Shown piece by piece: positions 5,134 through 6,665 of a DNA stretch of 6,665 nt. Origin of the DNA: Deltaproteobacteria bacterium (lineage in GTDB: Bacteria > Desulfobacterota > Binatia > Binatales > Binataceae); the NCBI GenBank assembly GCA_003161515.1, contig PMOH01000128.1, positions 1 to 6,665 of the forward strand, written 5' to 3'. Both the position numbers and the translations under genes were made by a program. The first letter of the stretch is position 1. The number at the start of each line of letters is the position of its first letter. Under the pieces are notes generated by a model, which saw only the letters and a list, made by a program, of their open reading frames with translations, was not told the DNA's origin and made no database searches.

Positions 5134-6665
5134 CTAGCGCAATTCCACCGCGCCGGGCGCGAAGATTTGCTCCAGCTCGGCGACGAAGGTTTCCGTCGGG
5201 GTCACGCGGTAGCTGTCGCCTAGCAGCATCACTGCTTCGCGGCCGTCGTCGAGGCCTAAATGCAGATAGGTCATCGACTTGCCGCGGTACCGCGCGAGCA
5301 TCGACTTCAGCGCGTCGAGGCCGCCGTTCGCGAGGCGGCTCATCGGCGCCGTGATCCGCACCTCGCGGATCGATTCAAGCAGAGCAGAATCCAGGGGAGT
5401 CAAACTTTCTAAAATAATCTGCGCGCGCTCGTCGTCCACGTCCAGCTTGCCGCGCGCGACCACCGGCTCGTCGCCCATGATTATCGCTTCGAACTTCGTG
5501 TACGTCTCCGACCACGCGATCGCCTCGACCGCGCCGTCGCGATCCTCGAGCGAGAAGGTCGCGTAGCGCTTGCCCGATTTGTTGTTCTTCAGTTTCACCG
5601 CGTGGATCACGCCGGCTATCTGCACCGGGCTGCCGTCCGGCGCCGAAGACAAATGAGCGGTCGTGACTTTGCTGATTCGCGCGAGCTCGCGTTCGTACTT
5701 GTCCAGCGGATGAGCCGTGATGTAGAAGCCGAGCGCTTCCTTCTCGTATTTGAGTTTCTCGCGCGCGTCCCATTCCGGAATCGGCTCGCGCGCCGCCAGT
5801 TTGGGCACTTTGACTGCGCCACCGAACAGGCCGATCTGATTTTTCTCGGCGTCGCTCTGCGCCTTCTGCGCGAGCTTTATCGCCTGCTCGGCCTCGGCCA
5901 TCAGCGCGGACCGCACTGCGCTCACCGAATCGAACGCGCCGCACTTGATCAGCGCGTCGAGCACGCGGCGGCTGATCAGTTGCGTGCCGACGCGCATGCA
6001 AAAATCCGCCATGCTCTCGAATGGGCCGTTGGCCTCGCGCTCCGCGACGATTGCTTCACCCGGCTTGCTGCCGACGCCGCGAATTGCGGCCAAGCCAAAG
6101 CGGATCGCGCCATCGGTGACCGCGAATTTCACCCGGCTCTGGTTCACGTCGGGCGGCAGGATCGCGATCTTCATATCGCGCAGTGCCGCGATATTTTTGT
6201 AGGTCTTATCGACGTCGTCCATGTCGAGCGACATCAGCGCCGCCATGAACTCGTGCGGGTAGTGCGCTTTCAGGTAGCCGGTGGTGTAGGTGGTCAGCGC
6301 ATACGCGGCGGCGTGCGATCGATTGAAGCCGTACGACGCGAATGTTTCGATCTTTTCGAAGATCGACGTGGCAAGCGCCGCGTTGACGCCGTTCTTTTTC
6401 GCGCCGTCGATAAACCGCACGCGCTCTTTTTCCATGACGGCTTTGTTCTTCTTGCCCATCGCGGCGCGCAGAATGTCGGCCTGCTCGAGCGAGTATCCCG
6501 ACAGCGCCTGCGCCGCGCGCATGACCTGTTCCTGGTACACGATCACGCCGTAAGTATCGCGCAACACCGGCTCCAGCAGCGGATGATCGTATTCAACCGG
6601 CTCCTTGCCGTGCTTGCGATCGACGTAGTGCTGCACCATCGACTTGCCGTCCTGGATCGCGTCGA
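5134..6665 (-). CDS. dnaE: DNA polymerase III alpha subunit, C-terminal part (runs off the right edge)
   Basis: This is the catalytic subunit of the replicative polymerase. The frame is open to the window edge, so the PHP domain and palm lie outside. About 510 residues are visible. Counting from the internal methionine at 6637-6639: the fingers region includes YGVIVYQEQVM (30-40), the RAAMGKKNK block (58-66) and YGFNRSHAAAYA (103-114). A helix-hairpin-helix element, GVGSKPGEAI, lies at 188-197. QIGLF (268-272) is positioned like the clamp-binding motif of other DnaE proteins. GFYITAHPLDKY (304-315) is followed by an OB-fold (about 339-415) and a C-terminal domain ending AVELR with TAG at 5134-5136. 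No frameshift or missing conserved block was seen. This is the DnaE1 type rather than PolC. Confidence 0.97.
   Translation of the reverse strand, partial: DAIQDGKSMVQHYVDRKHGKEPVEYDHPLLEPVLRDTYGVIVYQEQVMRAAQALSGYSLEQADILRAAMGKKNKAVMEKERVRFIDGAKKNGVNAALATSIFEKIETFASYGFNRSHAAAYALTTYTTGYLKAHYPHEFMAALMSLDMDDVDKTYKNIAALRDMKIAILPPDVNQSRVKFAVTDGAIRFGLAAIRGVGSKPGEAIVAEREANGPFESMADFCMRVGTQLISRRVLDALIKCGAFDSVSAVRSALMAEAEQAIKLAQKAQSDAEKNQIGLFGGAVKVPKLAAREPIPEWDAREKLKYEKEALGFYITAHPLDKYERELARISKVTTAHLSSAPDGSPVQIAGVIHAVKLKNNKSGKRYATFSLEDRDGAVEAIAWSETYTKFEAIIMGDEPVVARGKLDVDDERAQIILESLTPLDSALLESIREVRITAPMSRLANGGLDALKSMLARYRGKSMTYLHLGLDDGREAVMLLGDSYRVTPTETFVAELEQIFAPGAVELR

Overview
The window is GC-rich bacterial chromosome with a lower-GC accessory stretch in the middle. 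The housekeeping genes (hflX, a pgsA-type phosphatidyltransferase, dnaE) and the tail of a CaiB/BaiF-type CoA-transferase suggest a Gram-negative chromosome, possibly an uncultivated proteobacterial, Binatota-like or acidobacterial lineage. The taxon is only a guess, because no rRNA or tRNA is present.

Layout. Positions 1-156 (+) hold the C-terminal end of a CoA-transferase. Positions 157-496 are a non-coding convergent interval with a nested palindromic element (163-285), a 16-bp tandem repeat (318-365), and two hairpins (382-397 and 445-467) lying between the CoA-transferase and pgsA. Positions 497-2429 (-) are a tight hflX-pgsA operon. HflX appears to start at a rare CTG codon preceded by a good Shine-Dalgarno sequence, because the conserved N-terminus is in frame but has no ATG, GTG or TTG in front of it.

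Positions 2430-5133 are the accessory part. A Panacea/SocA-like protein (+, 2605-3273) runs tail-to-tail, with a 44-bp 3' overlap, into a two-gene minus-strand unit. That unit comprises a 184-residue protein with an integrase core-binding-like N-terminus but no recombinase catalytic domain, followed by a 68-residue small basic protein. The unit has a recognisable promoter and ribosome binding site. Beyond it lie two imperfect direct repeats of about 220 bp (4309-4526 and 4772-5000), which flank an AT-rich 245-bp spacer. The repeats carry 1-bp indels relative to each other and look non-coding.

Positions 5134-6665 (-) are the C-terminal half or less of the DNA polymerase III alpha subunit, running off the right edge.

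The housekeeping genes work in lipid synthesis (PgsA), ribosome rescue or GTPase functions (HflX) and replication (DnaE). The accessory cassette has no assignable pathway. Its composition, the orphan antitoxin-like domain, the unfamiliar two-gene unit and the repeats make it the most likely place for an undescribed system, but nothing seen in the sequence proves a function.
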